A stretch of DNA of 64,000 nucleotides from Branchiostoma floridae (lineage: Eukaryota; Chordata; Leptocardii; Amphioxiformes; Branchiostomatidae), in contig NC_049983.1 of the NCBI RefSeq assembly GCF_000003815.2, forward strand, positions 20,767,739-20,831,738, given 5' to 3'. The translations under genes and the position numbers were made by a program. The notes below the pieces were generated by a model. It saw only the letters and a program-made list of their open reading frames with translations, had not been told where the DNA came from and ran no database searches. Positions 61,574-64,000 of the stretch are shown piece after piece. Position 1 is the first letter of the stretch, and each line of letters begins with the position of its first letter.

Positions 61574-64000
61574 GAAGATTATGCATTTGGAAAATAAAGA
61601 ACTACAATACAATGAAAGAAGTAGCCTTGGACAGACCATACCAGCCGCAGACCGCCAATGATTAATGTGTAATAGCCTTTAGTAACGTGGGAAAATGTGT
61701 CCAGAATTCCCATACATACCCAAGAAATGCCCCTGACGCAAATAGTCTGTCAAAACCATAAGTCAACCACACCACTTAGGATCGATGTTATTCCCCTTGT
61801 AACATATTAGGCGTACTACTGTACCGCGATTCCTCATTCTGTGTATGCTCAAAGGGTGACAGGTTGGTGTTGGTAGCCTGTTTGGGCGAAATGGGACACT
61901 ATGCGTATTAAAGGTTGAACATATAAGTAATGTATTTGGGGTTCATCCAATTTCGCAATTGACCTTCCCAAAGCGCTACCCAAGACGAAGTCTATGACCA
62001 AACGTGACTTTCCCCAAACAAACGCGACACTGTACGTGGTCCAAATCACTCGTCAGGAGGTTTTAGTCCAAAAGAGAAATGTCAATCGCGAAGATGACCC
62101 CATTCTTCCTCTAAGGTATGAATATCCGACGGACGAGAACGCCAAGGCGGGAACTCAGCCCCAATGATAACAAGACCGGATGACCCTGGGTACGAGACCA
62201 CCGTCAAGGTCTCAGGTCTATTTGTTGTCATCGTATCGAACAAAATATCAACCTTGTTCTAACAGAATTAGGGCGACTTTTCGACGCTCAAAATGTGGGC
62301 GATCCAGATGGCGACATTGTCAAATACTTCCGTCGACATTGCGTAGACATCCACATACTAGTATACAACTTTTTACAAGACATTGTCAAAGCTCAAAGCA
62401 ACAAGCGCACATCTTTGCCTTTCAGACGTAGACGTGAAACAAGACAAGGCATTTGTTGCTGACACTGTCGAAGTGTAGACGGTGTTCACTTGGATGTTCC
62501 TTCTCCAGGCTTACAAAACAGACGACAGAGGTAAACATCAACGCCCCACTAACGAAGTGTTTGGAGATGTTCTACCGACACTGTCAGCTGTAGGCTTGCC
62601 CTATAGTGAGCCCGCAACTTACAAGTGGTATGTAGAGGACTTGGTTTTGGATACAGATACTTCTAACAGCTGTATCAGTTACGGCTCTTCCGTGTATTTG
62701 CATAACTTCCCCCTGACATTTTCGGCTGATGTGTTGCCAACATCGACAGAGGCACTTACGGGGGAACTGTAACACGGCCAAGTACAAACACAACTTTCAA
62801 AGGGGCCGCATCTGTCCGGCTACTAGTACTCCTGGTGCGTGCCGTGACGTCAGCAGACGTGCGAGTTTCCTGCACTTTGGTTGGCAGGCTTCCAGCAATA
62901 ATGGTTGGCAGGCATCCCCAGACGAATCAAATAGATCTAGCGGTCTAGAAATGAGTTTTGTAGGTTTAGGGTACACTTCAAGAGATGAGGATTACAATAC
63001 CATTAGCTCTATTTCGAAAACACAATCAAAGCCTAGATGATAAGATCATGCTATTTTACGTTTCTGTATAAACGGTAAGTATATTGAGACGAGTCTCGAT
63101 ATACTTTGAATCTACGTGTGGCCTCCTCCAGTCACCTACGCTGCATTGGGAGCAACATTCCTCATGCCACGACTGTTATGTCTCGAAAAGAAAAGAGGTC
63201 GACTAGTCATAAAGATCAAAACGCTAGACAGACGAAACAAATAACAATGGAACTTTCGATGACAAAACACACATCAGCAAAATCAACTGTCTCCAGGTAC
63301 CACCAGGCTACACCCATACCTTTGTCCTCCTCCTCCTTCCCTTGTCTTCCCTAATCTCCAAGCAGATCAAGTCAAATTTCTTAGAATGTTTGTGATCTTT
63401 CGTTTCCTGCTAACGAGCCTGTACAAGGCCGACCATGTGGGGGAAACAACACGCAGAACTCAGGCGGTAATGACCTGGCAGGTGCGGCACACAGTGTGCG
63501 GAGGAAACGCGGTATTTGGCCAGGCATTTGTCACGTGGGCGCAAAACACGACAAAACACGACATTAGTTCTCTCAGGCCAAAGACCGCTGTTTGAGTCAA
63601 AACACTACGACGGCATCTCCCCGTCTCTACAGATACACCAATAAACATCGGAGACCTTTTTATCCACGTCTAACATCTAACGACTGTTGTCTGCCTCAAT
63701 ATTATGTAAGTATACAGAGTAAATATGTCGAACAACGGTAGTAACAAGGACGCAAGCAGTAGAGTAGACCAAGGCTGAGTAGAGCAAGGACATTCTGATA
63801 TCTACAAAACTACACAAGACATCATTGCTTACATTTACAAGCGTGTACGTGTCTGTATATCAATAACCAACAGCAACGCCCAACCCAGCCCACATCTACG
63901 GAGCACTTTAGGTAAAATCTACAACGCCGGTTGGGAAGTATTCCTTACCGAAAAACAGGAAGCAGGGTCTCAAGTGAAAGGCCTTTCCAAGAGCTTGAGT
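61574..64000. other. Intergenic, no feature recognised
   Basis: No conserved frame, RNA gene or repeat recognised to the window edge. Confidence 0.5.

Noticed and set aside
62482-62772. 96-codon plus-strand frame
   Set aside because: No recognisable domain or splice partner; composition like the surrounding intergenic DNA.

Overview
This is animal nuclear DNA with an intron-rich gene structure, SINEs, MITE-like elements and microsatellites. The coding exons match chordate proteins closely, and the intronic SINE resembles a lancelet family I know. The most likely source is a lancelet (amphioxus, Branchiostoma). That assignment is an inference from protein and repeat content; no database was searched.

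Positions 1 to about 50,650 (+ strand) hold one gene, the inositol 1,4,5-trisphosphate receptor (ITPR). The window opens inside it, at the MIR region. I traced 51 consecutive coding exons (313 to 48,263). Every splice phase agrees, and together they give 7,320 nt, or 2,439 residues plus a stop. They cover the end of the MIR domain, the alpha-helical half of the IP3-binding core with its basic ligand residues, the RIH and helical domains, the RIH-associated domain, six membrane segments with the pore motif GGGIGD, the C-terminal zinc finger and a coiled coil. A 2.4-kb 3' UTR ends at a polyadenylation signal near 50,624. The introns also hold phase-compatible extra exons. Some lie exactly where vertebrate ITPR1 is alternatively spliced (SII and SIII). 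Two look like diverged duplicates of neighbouring exons. Four introns near the channel end carry tandem duplications that run across a 5' splice site.

Positions 50,650 to 54,247 are intergenic and repeat-rich: a Helitron-like candidate built around two tandem arrays (51.1 to 52.8 kb) and a 925-bp TA-flanked mariner-type MITE (53.1 to 54.1 kb).

Positions 54,248 to about 57,370 (- strand) hold a four-transmembrane sarcospan (SSPN) gene: three coding exons, plus a proposed first exon that ends in its start codon behind a TATA box. A probable solo LTR lies in the first intron. ITPR and SSPN converge tail to tail, the same order and orientation as ITPR2 and SSPN in human, so the window appears to keep an old chordate linkage. 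Functionally, IP3R releases calcium from the endoplasmic reticulum, and sarcospan belongs to the dystrophin-glycoprotein complex of the plasma membrane.

Positions 57,400 to 64,000 are mostly non-coding sequence upstream of SSPN. I saw one weak exon candidate and one strong hairpin there.
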